Shown here one piece after another: positions 10,091 to 20,454 of a DNA stretch of 64,000 nt. Made by a program: the position numbers and the translations under genes. The notes beneath the pieces were generated by a model that was not told the DNA's origin, ran no database searches, and worked only from the letters and a program-made list of their open reading frames with translations. Location of the stretch: positions 10,621,521 to 10,685,520 of the forward strand of contig CP154954.1 of the NCBI GenBank assembly GCA_039621445.1. The letters are read 5' to 3'. Origin of the DNA: Euglena gracilis. Its lineage: Eukaryota; Euglenida; Euglenophyceae; Euglenales. The first letter of the stretch is position 1. Each line of letters starts with the position of its first letter.

Positions 10091-10167
10091 CAGCCCGGGC
10101 GGGCGGCGGCTGCCAGGCTACGATGCGGGCCACGATGGACTCGTACTTCGCTACGACCTCCTGGAAG
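10091..10167 (-). CDS. Exon 4 of a six-exon minus-strand gene
   Basis: The acceptor is gctgcccgcag. The donor CGGGCTG then gtggtc leaves one nucleotide that fits the exon at 9143-9245. The peptide FQEVVAKYESIVARIVAW is amphipathic and probably helical, followed by QPPPARA. The product is not recognised. Confidence 0.6.
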
Positions 10168-10518
10168 CTGCGGGCAGCCGTTTGGTGGCGTGCACCGCCA
10201 GGGAAACCACTTGACGAGGTGAGCACACCAATCCCACTACCAAAAGCGTCCCATCCCATCCAGAGCAGGTGGTTTGAAGGGGAATACTCATGGGGGGGGA
10301 TGCAACAATGCCCCTCAAAATGCGCTACGCAAAAAAATGAAAATTAAAAAATTTGAATGCAAGGAAAAAAAACGGCGACGGTGCAAGTGGCATGTAACTT
10401 ACCCAATCCCATTGCATTCTGAATGACACATTGTCGTGGACGGAAGGGGTAATTTGGGAACTGTGAGAAAGCATTTAGAAAGCGACGGGAAAGCAGCGCT
10501 CAAGAGTGATGCACAAAC

Positions 10519-10652
10519 AAGGGACAGCAAAGAGTGCAAAATGGCTGTGTGGAGACGTCCAGAAGGTAGAATTTGGCACCGGGGGTGGTGACGCCGGACT
10601 TGATCCCGACTTCGATGGAATACGGCATAGGGGGGAGGGGAGGCCAGATACT
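10519..10652 (-). CDS. Exon 3 of a six-exon minus-strand gene
   Basis: The read is SIWPPLPPMPYSIEV then GIKSGVTTPGAKFYLLD and STQPFCTLCC. The acceptor (gtatctgag) starts in phase 0, matching the previous exon, and the donor (CCCTT then gtttgt) leaves two nucleotides that fit the next one. The acceptor is weaker than its neighbours, so the 5' edge is provisional. Confidence 0.45.
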
Positions 10653-11239
10653 CTCAGATACACGCAAACGGACATGCCATACATCGCCAGCTGCTGTAAT
10701 ATTGAGAGGATGAGTGAGTATGCGTGCAGCTGTGTGAAAAATTCTGTGTGTTTGGACTGTGTCTCTGCCCAATCTCTCGGCCAGATCCCATCCCAGAAGG
10801 TATCCAGCCGTGGCAGAGTTTTTCCTTCCCTGCAATTCCCTGATTTTGGGGCTTGTTTCTCAGCCCCTCTGCCCCATGGGAGGGTGTAGCCGAGCCAACT
10901 TGTAACCGTCTGCACCACACAGTCAGCAGTTGAGGACATGAACAAAGGTCCCTGTCCTGTCTCTGCTCCTGTCTGCTCCTGTGTTACACCTGACGATGCT
11001 GCCCTTGAGTCAAAGACCAGAACACAAACCACACACCGACACACCGACCGACAACACACTCCTCACAGGCAGAAGCACACTTCCGAGCCCCCCACAGAAC
11101 AGAGGGACATGGGCGTAAAAAAAAAAACACAACCACAGAGGGCTAAGCTGATCACTAAAACCCCATGTCATCATTTTCATATGTCCCAAGTCCAGCCACA
11201 GAGGTGGACTGTTCTTTGCTTTTGCTGCACAACTGGTGT

Positions 11240-11432
11240 ACCCCCCCCTTGTCCTTGACACGCCAAAGTACAGGCAAAATGCGGTTGACACAGGGGGTGT
11301 GTCATGGACATGCCATGTCATGTGCACTGTACCATAATAAATTGGCATTTTGGGTCGGGAAAAGTGCGGTTGACACGGGGGGGGGAGGGGGTGCCATGGA
11401 CCAGCCATCTCAAGGACAAGGGGGGGGGGGTA
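11240..11432. repeat. Dispersed repeat family M, copy 1
   Basis: The sequence runs from cccttgtccttgacacgcc to ccatctcaaggacaagggg and forms a loose inverted repeat. The internal modules ggttgacac and catgtcatgtgcactgtacc recur at 36503-36590 and 40999-41135. No coding potential is seen. Confidence 0.75.
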
Positions 11433-11532
11433 CCTTTCATATTAAAAAAAAAAAACAATTACGATGTTGGTCAGGTTTGTTTAGCGGTTCTGGTGCCAGC
11501 AGGACCAGAAGCGGGCCACCCCTCGCCTGGAC

Positions 11533-11631
11533 CCGCCAGGCCGGGTCGTTGCCATGCTGCTGGAGGAGGTCGTCCAGGATGCTGTACAGGCAGGCGTCGT
11601 CGTACAGCTCCACGCGGAGGTTCTGCTTCAG
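11533..11631 (-). CDS. Exon 2 of a six-exon minus-strand gene
   Basis: The acceptor is ctctcgcag after a pyrimidine tract; the donor is TGGCGG then gtccag. The exon is exactly 33 codons, phase 0 at both ends. It reads LKQNLRVELYDDACLYSILD then DLLQQHGNDPAWR, a charged and probably helical segment. No stop is present, and codon use is GC-rich. The family is not recognised. Confidence 0.7.
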
Positions 11632-12189
11632 CTGCGAGAGGGGAGGGGGGGGTCGACCTCGTCAGGAAACACCCCAAAAATGACACCCGTGCCTTGTTGT
11701 TGGATCCGATGCTGGAAACCACCTGGGTGGAGGTCGTTCGTTTTACCCCCAAATAGCAAAGAAGACCCATTGCTGGCCCCATTTTTTTCTTGACCGAACC
11801 CGCCACAAATTATTTTGGGCTCCCCAAAAAACGCGAGAAAGACAGTTTGCACCATAATCCAATTGGGTCAGATTAAGGTATAACACAACACTTTTCTTAA
11901 AATCCCAAAAAAATCAGATTTTTCCTCATTTTCATGTTCATAATTGGGGTTGGGGGAAAATGTGTAGGCAATTGTTAGGCTATTTGGAGGGGGGGGTTGG
12001 ATGAGACCTGTTATGTCTGTGAGGATGCGACTATGGAGGTATGAGTTGGTGAGTGAGTGAATGAGTGAGTGCGCACACTCACCTGTGTGCTTGTGTATGC
12101 TTAAGGATCTGTGTGTTTGTGCGATTTTGGAGGTGTATTCAATGCCCACCCTATGGGTCCAGCTCAGAGGTTGGCTCGCTGGGAAATGG

Positions 12190-12480
12190 AGAAATAAGTC
12201 CCCAGCAGTTAGGGGCCAAAAAACATCGTTTCGGGCAAAAAAAAATTTCGATTTTTTTCGACTTTTTTGACCTGTTTTGACCCAAAGTCTATGGCCCAAA
12301 ACGGGGCGCCGGGGGGGTCGAAAAACGCTCATTTTCGGCTCGAAAACAGGTTTTCCAGGTCTGGGAGGCCAAAAAAAAACATGGTTCCGCAAAAAAAAAT
12401 CGATTTTTCTCAACTTCTTTTGACCCGAAAATGGCCCAAAACGGCTAAGTCAAATTAGGCCAAAACTGTACAAAATGGCC
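12190..12480. repeat. Repeat family D, short copy
   Basis: Modules aacatcgtttcgggcaaaa, gacccaaagtc and gaaaaacgctcattttcgg match the 162-bp tandem units at 31748-32640. Confidence 0.85.
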
Positions 12481-12796
12481 AAAATCGGCCGAAAAAAAAT
12501 TGCCGCAAACTCGGGCAGGGCAGGGAGTTGCGAGGAAATGAAAATACTGTTTGATGGGGCATTTTAAGGGCTTCAATTTAGGTCTCCAGACATTTCCTTT
12601 GATTCCCCCTGAACAAGGGTTGAACTGGGTAGGAAACCCCCGGAACTGCAAATAGTCCCCAATGTTAAAATTTTCTGCAAAGGTTGTTTGTTTGAAACTG
12701 GAAAGCCCATTTTCGACCCATTTCTGTCCACAAGGCACTGGAAGCAGCAGACAGGAATATTAATTTGTCCACGGGGGTGGAGGGAACAGGGCTAAA

Positions 12797-12837
12797 ACCA
12801 CACACACCACACGCACACACACACACACACACACACA
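12797..12837. repeat. CA microsatellite
   Basis: A CA repeat lies inside the intron between exons 1 and 2 of the minus-strand gene. Confidence 0.95.
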
Positions 12838-13025
12838 ATCCATAAATCATAACCAGGGAGAAAAGGGTGAACGTGGGGACCAGGCGCAATATGGAACAAA
12901 AAAAAATTAACAATCTGTATAAAAAAAATCTTCAAAATAAAACACATTATCGGAGCCATCCCCTAGTTGCATCAGAGTTTGCAGACCTGAGGCAGGGCAG
13001 TTAAGGGACCTGAGGCAGGGCATAC

Positions 13026-13231
13026 CACAGCTTGTGGGGTCTCCACTTGCAAAATGCGGACGAAGGGGGACGGGATCCGAAACTTGTGCGAGCCCAGCGC
13101 AACGACGGAGTCATAATGATTGAGATCAGTGGCAAATATGCTTACATTGAGGTGGACGACGTTATTGAAAAGCGGTGTTATCATCTTGGCATATGCACGA
13201 GCAGTTGGGTTCACAAGATTCACGGGAAGCG
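13026..13231 (-). CDS. Exon 1 (earliest seen) of a six-exon minus-strand gene
   Basis: The acceptor is a textbook ttttttttgcag and the donor is GCTGTG then gtatgc. Two nucleotides plus 68 codons end in phase 0, matching the exon at 11533-11631. The peptide is well mixed and protein-like: NPTARAYAKMITPLFNN, then SIFATDLNHYDSVVAL and FVRILQVETPQAV. The family is not recognised. Its first codon is incomplete, so at least one exon lies upstream. Confidence 0.7.
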
Positions 13232-13479
13232 CTGCAAAAAAAAGCAGCTGATTGTGAGGACATCTTTACCGATGCAAAAATATGTCATCAAAGACAAAAT
13301 ATTTTGCAGTGGACAGCTTGAGGTACATCACATTTTTTTTAAATATAAATAGTTTTTAGTTTAAAAGAAAACGTATCTTTGCACTGTTGTCCTTTCAGGA
13401 TTTTTGGTTTCCTGTTCAAAGAATTTTCCTGGCTACTGTTCAAGTTAGTAATTATTATATATTTTTTCATGGAATTATG

Positions 13480-13860
13480 GAGTACCCCTAAATCCAGCTA
13501 CCGGAAATATCTGTCCTCCCAACTGGGGGGGGGGGGTTGACATAGGGTTCTGACCAAAAAGGTGTCCTCCAAACGAGGGTCGGTTGTTCGACAAGGTCCA
13601 AAAAAAAAAAGTCCGCAGACTGGGGGTACGCAGGACCACCCCCAAAAGGTCAATTTTTTCAGCATTTGCCAAACCTTTTGGCGTCTTTGATTTTTCTCCC
13701 AAAAAAATACTAAAACTTCATTTTTGGCCAATTTTGGGGGGCAGAATTTTTCAGCTCGGCGCTTTGCTCCATGCCAAAAAAATCCGGCCAAAACATCCGA
13801 AAATCCGTTTCTGTCCGGGGTGGTCGTTAGAAGAAGTGCGTCGTTGGACGTAGGGGGGGG
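13480..13860. other. Non-coding, poly-C/poly-A rich
   Basis: The stretch carries G-runs and short phrases such as ggtcaattttttc that resemble family D. I see no exon here. Confidence 0.5.
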
Positions 13861-13900
13861 ATACCTTGATAACAAAAATTTATAATGCATGGCACACCAG

Positions 13901-14023
13901 TCCGAACTTTGCTGTGATTCACGAGTTCTCTCTCGCACATGCCAACCGTGAACAAGTGAACTTGGAAGCTCTCAGCGGCGATTTCCTCGCGCGCCAGCGG
14001 AGTTGCCACCGGCTTTGCCCGAC
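13901..14023 (+). CDS. Internal exon of a plus-strand gene
   Basis: The acceptor is ggcacaccag; the donor is CCCGAC then gtacgc. The open frame reads PNFAVIHEFSLAHANREQ, then EALSGDFLARQR. The two leftover bases join the exon at 14154 in frame. A minus-strand frame over the next 100 bp contains GNALLIAYVGQ, which recalls a P-loop region but loses the GK(S/T) core. Confidence 0.45.
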
Positions 14024-14153
14024 GTACGCAATCAGCAGGGCGTTGCCCGCCGGGGGTCCCACGGAGGGGGACGGGTCCATGTGGAACGAGCTGTTGTGCA
14101 TGAACGGGGCCAGCCCCACTGCCAAACCCGCACCAATGACCCCGACACATCAG

Positions 14154-14229
14154 CCTGGTGGACCCCGAGGGCCAAACCCTGGAGGGGGCGTATCGAGAAT
14201 TAGACCTCAAGACGGGACGTCCGGGGCAA
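14154..14229 (+). CDS. Internal exon of a plus-strand gene
   Basis: The acceptor is ccgacacatcag and the donor GGGGCAA then gtctgg. One base plus 25 codons read LVDPEGQTLEGAYREL then DLKTGRPGQ, phase 0 at the end, matching the next exon. The segment is acidic and charged; the family is not recognised. A GC donor two codons earlier (CGGG then gcaagt) would break the phase. Confidence 0.5.
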
Positions 14230-14249
14230 GTCTGGGGGTCCCGCCAAGT

Positions 14250-14617
14250 TCACTCTACACAGAAATTCGGGGGGGAAAGGTTCTGTACAAAAATTGTATC
14301 GCAGACCGTGGTCGATGTGATGCGAGAGGAGGGGATGGTCGTGGCATTCCCTCCCTGGGGCTGCCATGACTCCGCGCAGTTCAGGGGGGCGGGGGCAACC
14401 GTGCAGAGATGCACAGAGTAGAGAGTGAACCAAAACCTCTGATGTGCCAGGCTCGGATTGTGAGGCCCTTCATAGAAAAGTTTAAATTCCCAACGGGACA
14501 TCTCTAGCACCGTTTTTCTTTTGAGCTTCCTGCACTTTTCCATGCTAGGTGTTTTGCTGAGCGGTGGGCTCGTACACGAATGGCATGAAGAATGTCTGCC
14601 GGAAACAGGATCAGCAG
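14250..14617 (-). CDS. Terminal exon of a minus-strand gene
   Basis: The acceptor is ctgtttccggcag. Joined to the AG left by the exon at 14882-14988, the frame reads RHSSCHSCTSPPLSKTP, then MEKCRKLKRKTVLEM and SRWEFKLFYEGPHNPS, and stays open to a stop at 14250. The middle is Lys/Arg-rich. Another frame gives a six-residue TFFMPF then gtgtac, a possible micro-exon. The family is not recognised. Confidence 0.45.
14305..14421 (+). CDS. Terminal exon of a plus-strand gene
   Basis: The acceptor is tgtatcgcag. The frame TVVDVMREEGMVVAFPPWG then CHDSAQFRG runs to a TAG stop at 14419-14421. It joins the exon at 14154-14229 in phase 0. It overlaps the last exon of a minus-strand gene (14250-14617), so one of the two models may be wrong. 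Confidence 0.4.
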   Translation, partial: TVVDVMREEGMVVAFPPWGCHDSAQFRGAGATVQRCTE

Positions 14618-14881
14618 TGAGCAGGGTGTCGCCCTACAGCAAGCCCTTCAGGCAATCAATTATGAGAAACTTGGTCAGCAAGCTTTCACGTTGTGTCGCA
14701 TCGCTGTATCCACAGCTGTCACTCTCCACTGTAAATCACAGGCTTTCCCAAAAAAAATGGTCACCTGACCCCCCCCCCTCGGATTCATTGTCCACAAAGT
14801 TTGCCTTCTCAGGCAGTCCCTTCTTTCGAAAAGCGTGAGCAGAAGGTGGCTGGGGGGGGGGGGGGGTTAAGACAGAAATAC

Positions 14882-14988
14882 CTGGGGCTGGGCAGACAAG
14901 CACGCCGCTGAAACTCATCGCAGAAGACGATGACCTCCGGCAGGCAGTTTTGGACGAAACCCGGGGAGAATTTTGACACTTGACACAC
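14882..14988 (-). CDS. Internal exon of a minus-strand gene
   Basis: The acceptor is ctgcactcacag and the donor AGCCCCAG then gtattt. It starts in phase 0 and leaves two nucleotides. The peptide VCQVSKFSPGFVQNCLPEV then IVFCDEFQRRACLP is hydrophobic and Cys-containing. It is in phase with the downstream exon at 14250-14617. Confidence 0.6.
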
Positions 14989-15249
14989 CTGTGAGTGCAG
15001 GCCAAGCAATAACTTCCTCTGCCGACCCCCTCCCGGCAACGCATCGGACAAAACACATGAAACGCTGGAGCGAAACTCGACGTATCCAGATTCTTTACAC
15101 GCACATTCTCTACACTCTACACATTCTCTACACATATTCCGCCGGCGTCATCCATCCATCATCCGAGGTAATCCATCCAGACCGTTCAATAATTCCATCC
15201 CACCATAAAACATCAAAATATGGTTTTTCTTGACACTGAAATTTTTCGG

Positions 15250-15390
15250 CCCTGAACCGGCCATTGGCTGGCCCTGGCTATAGGGCAGTCCGCAAACAAG
15301 ACCCCTGAACTGACCACAAAGCTGCCTGGGCTCCGGCAGGCCGCCCCACGCAACCTGCCCCGTCCCGAATTCCTTCACCTGGGGGCGGAG
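15250..15390 (-). CDS. Possible exon, minus strand
   Basis: An open GC-rich stretch reads EFGTGQVAWGGLPEPRQL then GLVCGLPYSQGQPM. An acceptor (ggggcag) precedes VAWGGLPEP, but the 3' edge is unclear. It lies between two better-supported minus-strand exons. Confidence 0.3.
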
Positions 15391-15692
15391 CCAGGGGGAG
15401 GGGGAACTCTGGGTCTGTGGAAAATGCCCTGCCGAGGGAGAGCATACGAGGTTATTCCGTTGGTGGGATGAACTCAGCCTGTCTCAGCAAACGTTTGCCA
15501 GCATCCTAAAGCAGTATGTACACACGAACCATGTTTTTTAAAAAATGTCTGTCAATAATAAAGTTTGTTAAGTTGTAAAGTTTGAGCATGCAAACACGTG
15601 TAAAAAGATAGCACACATCCAAAAATCTCTTGAAGAACAACATGCAAAAAGAGATGCAGTATGTGAATCATCCATGCCACGAACACCCGTAC

Positions 15693-15839
15693 ATCAAACA
15701 TCCTCGGATGGGAATCCACAGTCTTTTGGGTTCCACAGGTTGTTATCACCGACCCCGGGTGCAGGTACTCATTGAAGCTGCCGAAATCCATGATGACTTC
15801 CGCTTCGAAGAGGTGTCGGTACGATTCTTGGGTCCGCAT
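15693..15839 (-). CDS. Exon with possible start codon, minus strand
   Basis: The frame opens at ATG 15839 (MRTQESYRHLFEAEVIMD) and continues GSFNEYLHPGSVITTCG to the donor TTTGAT then gtacgg. An in-frame stop lies three codons before IFHRM, and no AG acceptor fits, so ATG may be the true start. Composition is protein-like; the family is not recognised. It could begin the gene that ends at 14250. Confidence 0.5.
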
Positions 15840-16085
15840 CCGGTGGAATATCCGTCAAGGCAGTGCCTCCCGGTGGGAAGGGTGTTGTGGCGGTGATGAT
15901 AACAAGGATGGATCACAAAAAGCCTTTCATCAAGCCAGACCAAGGGATTGAAAAGGCCAAAGAAATGGAAAAAAACCTCGTACCGAGGCAAACCAGATAT
16001 AAAAAGTTAAAGAGGTGTAATATGTTGCTTTAGTATAATAAAAAAAACCATGACCGAAAAAAAATTCAATAATATTTTGAAAAAA

Positions 16086-16127
16086 ATGCAAATGCAAATG
16101 CAAATGCAAATGCAAATGCAAATGCAA
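16086..16127. repeat. Hexanucleotide repeat (gcaaat)n
   Basis: About seven perfect units of six bases lie in AT-rich non-coding DNA. Confidence 0.95.
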
Positions 16128-16442
16128 ACCTTCAAAAAATCTGACAATGCAAATTTGTTCGCTGGAAAATCCTCACAAACGAGAAAAACATTGCTGAAAA
16201 CATCCATTATCGCAAATATCTCCCAGAACTGTTCCCACAAGGGAGGTTCACCCTTTCCCATGCACTAAAGGAAACAGACGTCTTCAAAACCTCATTCCTG
16301 TGTGCTTTTCTGGGCTCCGCACTTCAGCCCCGCATGTCCAACGAAGCAACCAGGCGGGGGGTGGGGGCGGGGCAGGCAGCGGTCGCTTCACCTCCAGGGG
16401 GCTGATGGCAACATTGGCCTGGATCATAGGTCCACTTAAACA

Positions 16443-16520
16443 CCCGCCCAAATATAAAAGCCCCCCGGGCTTTATATTTGGGCAGGATTTCAAAACCCTC
16501 GGGGGGGGGGGGCTTTATAT
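16443..16520. repeat. Palindrome around gcccaaatataaa
   Basis: gcccaaatataaa..ccc folds onto gggctttatatttgggc with a short C/G tip. The half-site ctttatattt recurs at 16510-16520 and ctttatatttggg at 16726-16738, so this is a small dispersed foldback unit. Confidence 0.75.
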
Positions 16521-16934
16521 TTAAGGGGAGAAATCAAACCTGTCTGGGTAGCCTTCAGATGCAGTCAAATATCAAATTATACCCCAAAATTTGGTTGTGC
16601 ACTTTCTGATTTACCCCAAAAATGTGCAATGTTTGTCTGAAAAATGGAGAAATTCTACTGGAAAACTGTTATATACCCAAAAAAATTTCCTGCTTTTTCC
16701 TGAATGGGCTTTTCATCAAGGGAGCTTTATATTTGGGTGGCAAAAACAAACCGACAGGCGGGAATAGAGGGGGCAGGGGGATGGGATATAAATGGGGGGG
16801 GGGGGGGGGGGGGGTTCCAAACCGGCGAGAGTGGGGTGCCAGGGGCAGGCATTTTCCCCCTGGCCCAAACCCACCCACCCTCTCTCGAAAGGGGGGGAGG
16901 AAAGTGAATCTCTGGGCTGGATCTCCAGCTGGTG

Positions 16935-17003
16935 GCTGAGGGCGCCGTAGAGGCAGTTGCCGTCCCCAGGGATGGGGTAGCGCATCAGCCCGATCATCTG
17001 CAG
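16935..17003 (-). CDS. OTU-family deubiquitinase, catalytic exon
   Basis: The exon reads LQMIGLMRYPIPGDGNCLY then GALSHQLEIQP. The block PGDGNCLYGAL is the diagnostic OTU motif, with catalytic Asp and Cys in D-G-N-C. OTU enzymes are cysteine proteases that cleave ubiquitin chains. The acceptor is ggcctgcag, and phase 0 joins the exon at 17064-17159. The 3' edge is uncertain: no GT donor lies near HQLEIQ, and reading on enters a C/G-rich repeat. The catalytic His would be in a later exon, not found. Confidence 0.75.
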
Positions 17004-17063
17004 CTGCAGGCCGGGCCGGGTCCGCACGCCCTCCCCCCAATGCCGAAATCTGCCAACCTGTAC

Positions 17064-17159
17064 CTCCTGTGTGGTGTCCCGTGCTGTCCTGTCTTGGTGG
17101 TGATCTGGTGACGGGGGAACCAACAAAAGGGTCGTGCCGGTCCTCGAGTGTGGGAGAGG
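17064..17159 (-). CDS. Exon upstream of the OTU core
   Basis: The acceptor is ggacaccaatgtag and the donor ACAGGAG then gtacag. Exactly 32 codons, phase 0 to 0, read PLPHSRTGTTLLLVPP then DHHQDRTARDTTQE. The frame joins directly to the OTU motif exon. The other open frame (SPTLEDRHDPFVGSP) looks equally protein-like but is out of phase with it. Confidence 0.6.
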
Positions 17160-17289
17160 CTACATTGGTGTCCAAAAACAAATCACAGGGGGGAATACGT
17201 GCGGGCACCAAGGCAAGTAAACAATGCATGAATGCGTGCGTATGCACCATGATTATGAGCACACACCCACACCCAACACTCAGGCAAAC

Positions 17290-17385
17290 AGACACCCACC
17301 CACCCAACACACACACACACACACACACCCAACACACACACACACACACCCACCCAACACACACACACACACACCCACCCAACAC

Positions 17386-17420
<35 letters not shown>

Positions 17421-17440
17421 CACAAACACACAAACGCATG
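17290..17440. repeat. CA-rich minisatellite
   Basis: Blocks of CA repeat are separated by cccacccaacac, giving a repeated compound unit. ORFs here (TQHTHTH, VCVCVGW) are artefacts. Confidence 0.95.
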
Positions 17441-17519
17441 CACCATTCATACAAACTCACACAGAAGAAAGATAGAGAAATAGAGCATGTGACTGCATCT
17501 GTGACTTGGGGCCAGGCTG

Positions 17520-17790
17520 AATTTTAAGGCGGTGCCGACCCCGCCCCGCCCCGGGGGGGGGGCCTGCCTGGGCAGGTACCAGGTACTCCGCGCACCCAGA
17601 TCCCCCTCAGGGGGGGGGGGGGGCAGAACACATGGGCAAAAGTGCCTGGGCACTTGGCCAAGGCACTTCCGGCGAAGGCGTCGAAGCCCAGAAAAGGCCA
17701 TTTTCGTGCATTTTTTGGCCATGTGCAGGCAGGCACCCCCCCCCAGGGGTTGCCTGCCTGCCCAGGCACTCCGAGGCTCTCCGAGACCCC
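17520..17790. repeat. Dispersed repeat family C, copy 1
   Basis: Paired gcctgcctgggcaggtacc and ggttgcctgcctgcccaggc lie on either side of a core with cttccggcgaaggcg and aaaaggccattttcg. A related copy is at 43520-43800 and a fragment at 28150-28200. Confidence 0.7.
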
Positions 17791-18570
17791 TTCCTCCCTC
17801 CGGGGTTGGTCAATTTCAACCAGCTCAGGGTGAAAATCGTTTCAAGCTGGTTTCCATTTGTTCCTGGGGGGAAAAAAATTGCAGATTCCCAAGCGGGTTT
17901 CTTCACACTTAGCTCACAAAAGTGAACTTTGCCTTGCACAATCGCGCAATCCAAGACTCATTCCGGGATTTTAGCCTTTTTGGGGTCGTTTTGGGGTCCC
18001 TTTTTTTTGGGTGAAATCACGTGCCTCAAAACCAGACATCGAGTGCGAAGGGAATTCGAAGGTTCCAATTCAAATCGTGAGAACAGCGTTGCACAGTTCT
18101 GAAAGCACAGCCTGTCACTCCATGTACTTTGTGATCTCACACATTCCACCATCTGGGAGCTGATCGACATGTTCACACCTCCGAGGGTATCCACCTGGTG
18201 ATGGCTGCTGCCAGAATGCCTGCTTTTTGGGGCCGAAATGATGAGTTTGGGGGTGTCCGTAATTCTAACGCCCTTTCGTCGCCTATTGGAAGGCTCTAAT
18301 TTGCAGAGCAAATCAAGCGCATACAACCCCGGCCAGAAAAGCAACCGAATTAAGGGCTCCGCGAACACCCAAAATTCCTCTGGGGGTGGGTCCTAACCCA
18401 CCGAATTAATGCACAGAGTCAGGTGGCACTTTTCCACATGCCCAAACTTACTTTTTGACCCCCCCCCCAGAGGTCCACCCACCCACCCAGTCAGACGGGC
18501 CCTGGGGTCTAGCCACCCACACACCTCCCACCAACTCTCAAAACCCATGCACCCCCACTGGCAGCTGCGG

Positions 18571-18801
18571 TCACAACAGGATGAAGTGAAATGAATCCAC
18601 GACAGAGAGAGATAGAGAGGGGAGGGGTCGAGGCTGCTGTGGTTGTGGTTGCGCAAGTGAGTGTTTAATTTGCTCAATTGCGCAAGCAATTGAAATTTGC
18701 ACCCTTTTGCGCAGTTGCGCATGGGACTCTTTAACTTTTGCCTGCGCAATTGCAAGTGGTGCAGTTGGCTCACTGGTACCTTCCATTGACTTGTCTTTTT
18801 G
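18571..18801 (-). CDS. Possible exon, polar low-complexity protein
   Basis: After a ttctgataag acceptor the frame reads QKDKSMEGTSEPTAPLA, then KVKESHAQLRKRVQI and a Gln/Pro-rich end (AQPQPQQPRPLP) before a stop. The repeated word ttgcgcaa underlies part of it. It could belong to the OTU gene, lying between its putative start exon and its core. Confidence 0.35.
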   Translation of the reverse strand, partial: QKDKSMEGTSEPTAPLAIAQAKVKESHAQLRKRVQISIACAIEQIKHSLAQPQPQQPRPLPSLSLSVVDSFHFILL

Positions 18802-19219
18802 CTTATCAGAAATGGATGCACGATAGGGTGTCGTCTGCCATGTTCCCATGAAATGTATTTTCAACCCTGTTACATACCATTCCATCAGCCGTTGGACAGG
18901 TGTGATTTCGATGGTATACAGTCTGATGAAAAAGGAGTCTTTGCAACCCCTTCGTTGGACGCCTCATTTACATGCCTTAAAATGCATCTGAAAATAGCAC
19001 TCGTTCCAGTGTGTGAAATCAGACCCCAACTACGTCCCATTAATGGCCGAGGATTCAAGCCTTTTTGGGTTGGTGAAAAATACCTCCGAAGGCATATGGG
19101 AACACCAAACATATACACGCGCACATGCGCACAGTCGAACACAAACCGATTCCCCAACCAATCAGCCAGTCAACGAGGCAAGCAGAGCCTGGCAAATCGG
19201 CTCATGCAGTCAGGGACAC

Positions 19220-19350
19220 CCCCCGGGCCGCTTGTCCAGCCGGATCGCCTCCCCGCGGCGGGAGGTGTGGTGGTCCGTGGGGGCGAGGGTCTGCTTGAAG
19301 GCCCGCGTCACGGACGCCTCCGGCTTGGGGGCTCGGCCGGAGCGATCCAT
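19220..19350 (-). CDS. Putative first exon, minus strand
   Basis: An ATG at 19350 opens MDRSGRAPKPEASVTRAF then KQTLAPTDHHTSRR and EAIRLDKRPG, with strong GC-rich codon use. The likely donor is the GGGG before gtgtcc. It is charged and probably disordered. By position it may start the OTU gene, about 2.1 kb upstream of the exon at 17064-17159; that link is inferred. Confidence 0.5.
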
Positions 19351-19379
19351 ATGAGGAGGAGGAGAGCCTGTGGGGAGGA

Positions 19380-20430
19380 GGGGGTGCACTCCCACCAGGA
19401 GCCCGCTTTTTGCATTTTTGGCCAAAAAAAATCTCGAATTTCAAAATATCACAAAAAAATGAAGTGAAACTGAATTAAATTGATTTAATTTTTTTCTATT
19501 TTATTTCATTTCATCAAATTATTAAAATCAAAACAAATTAAAATCAAAATCAATTGCCTGCACTGGACAATTAAAAGAGTCCAGCGCAGACAATTTACGC
19601 CCTGAAACACCCCCCCCCCCAAAGAGGACCTCCTGCCCACTCAAAAACGCCGATGGGATGAATTCAAGCCCCCTTGGGGTTGGGTCGGCAACGCCTTAAA
19701 CCTCAACCAGACTCCCACCATCAAGGATTAGGGCCCCCGAAAAACACCTCCTGCTCGCTCCCAGAATCAATCCAACTTCAGGGATGGAAATCATCAAAAT
19801 GCAGGCTTTTGGGGTGGAGGATACTGAAGGACTACATTTTAACCATCAATCCGAGAAATGTTGCTTTCTTGTGCTGCCCAAGAAATGTCACCGGTTGTCA
19901 CCAGTCACCCAGAAACAGGAAAACAAAAATGGGACAGACAAATAAATTGTTCTCAAAAATGGAGTATAATACCAGGGTCTCAGAAAAGGGCATGCCAATG
20001 GTGACGGCCAAAAATGTCACATTTGCCAACATTCCAATATTTACAACTCTTGAAATATTTATTTCCAGTCTGATTGGAAATTGATCAAATTACTTTTCAC
20101 TTCCGATGGGGTCGACCCTCCTCAGCTCCTCGGGATCAGGAAAAGGCACCTGGTATCACGATCTGAATACAAGGCTGCATGAGGTTTCCTGTTCAGCCCC
20201 AACAATATGAATTGCAGGAGGAAGCTTGTCGCCAGACATTTGCTTTGATTCCCAGTCATTGTGTGCCCATTTCAAACAAATTGAAACCTCCCCCCCCCAC
20301 CTCATACCAATAATTTGAACAAAAGAAAAGCAAAATTTCATTTCTTCAATACAAATCGAAGTCCAATTCAAAGCAACTTTCATTTGAAAAAATTTTCTTT
20401 GAGAAAAGGGGTGAGATGGTGAGTAGATAT
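19380..20430. other. Intergenic or intronic, AT-rich
   Basis: TTTAATTT-type low-complexity DNA lies at 19470-19560. A plus-strand frame from ATG 19930 (MGQTNKLFSKMEYNTRVS) is open to 20084 but has no clear splice sites. Confidence 0.4.
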
Positions 20431-20454
20431 ATGTCAAAGGGGGGTGACTGTACA

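Noticed and set aside
13919-14125. Dynein-like P-loop (GNALLIAYVGQ) on the minus strand
   Set aside because: The GxxGxGK(S/T) core is absent and the frame ends in a different context; the plus-strand exons are better bounded.
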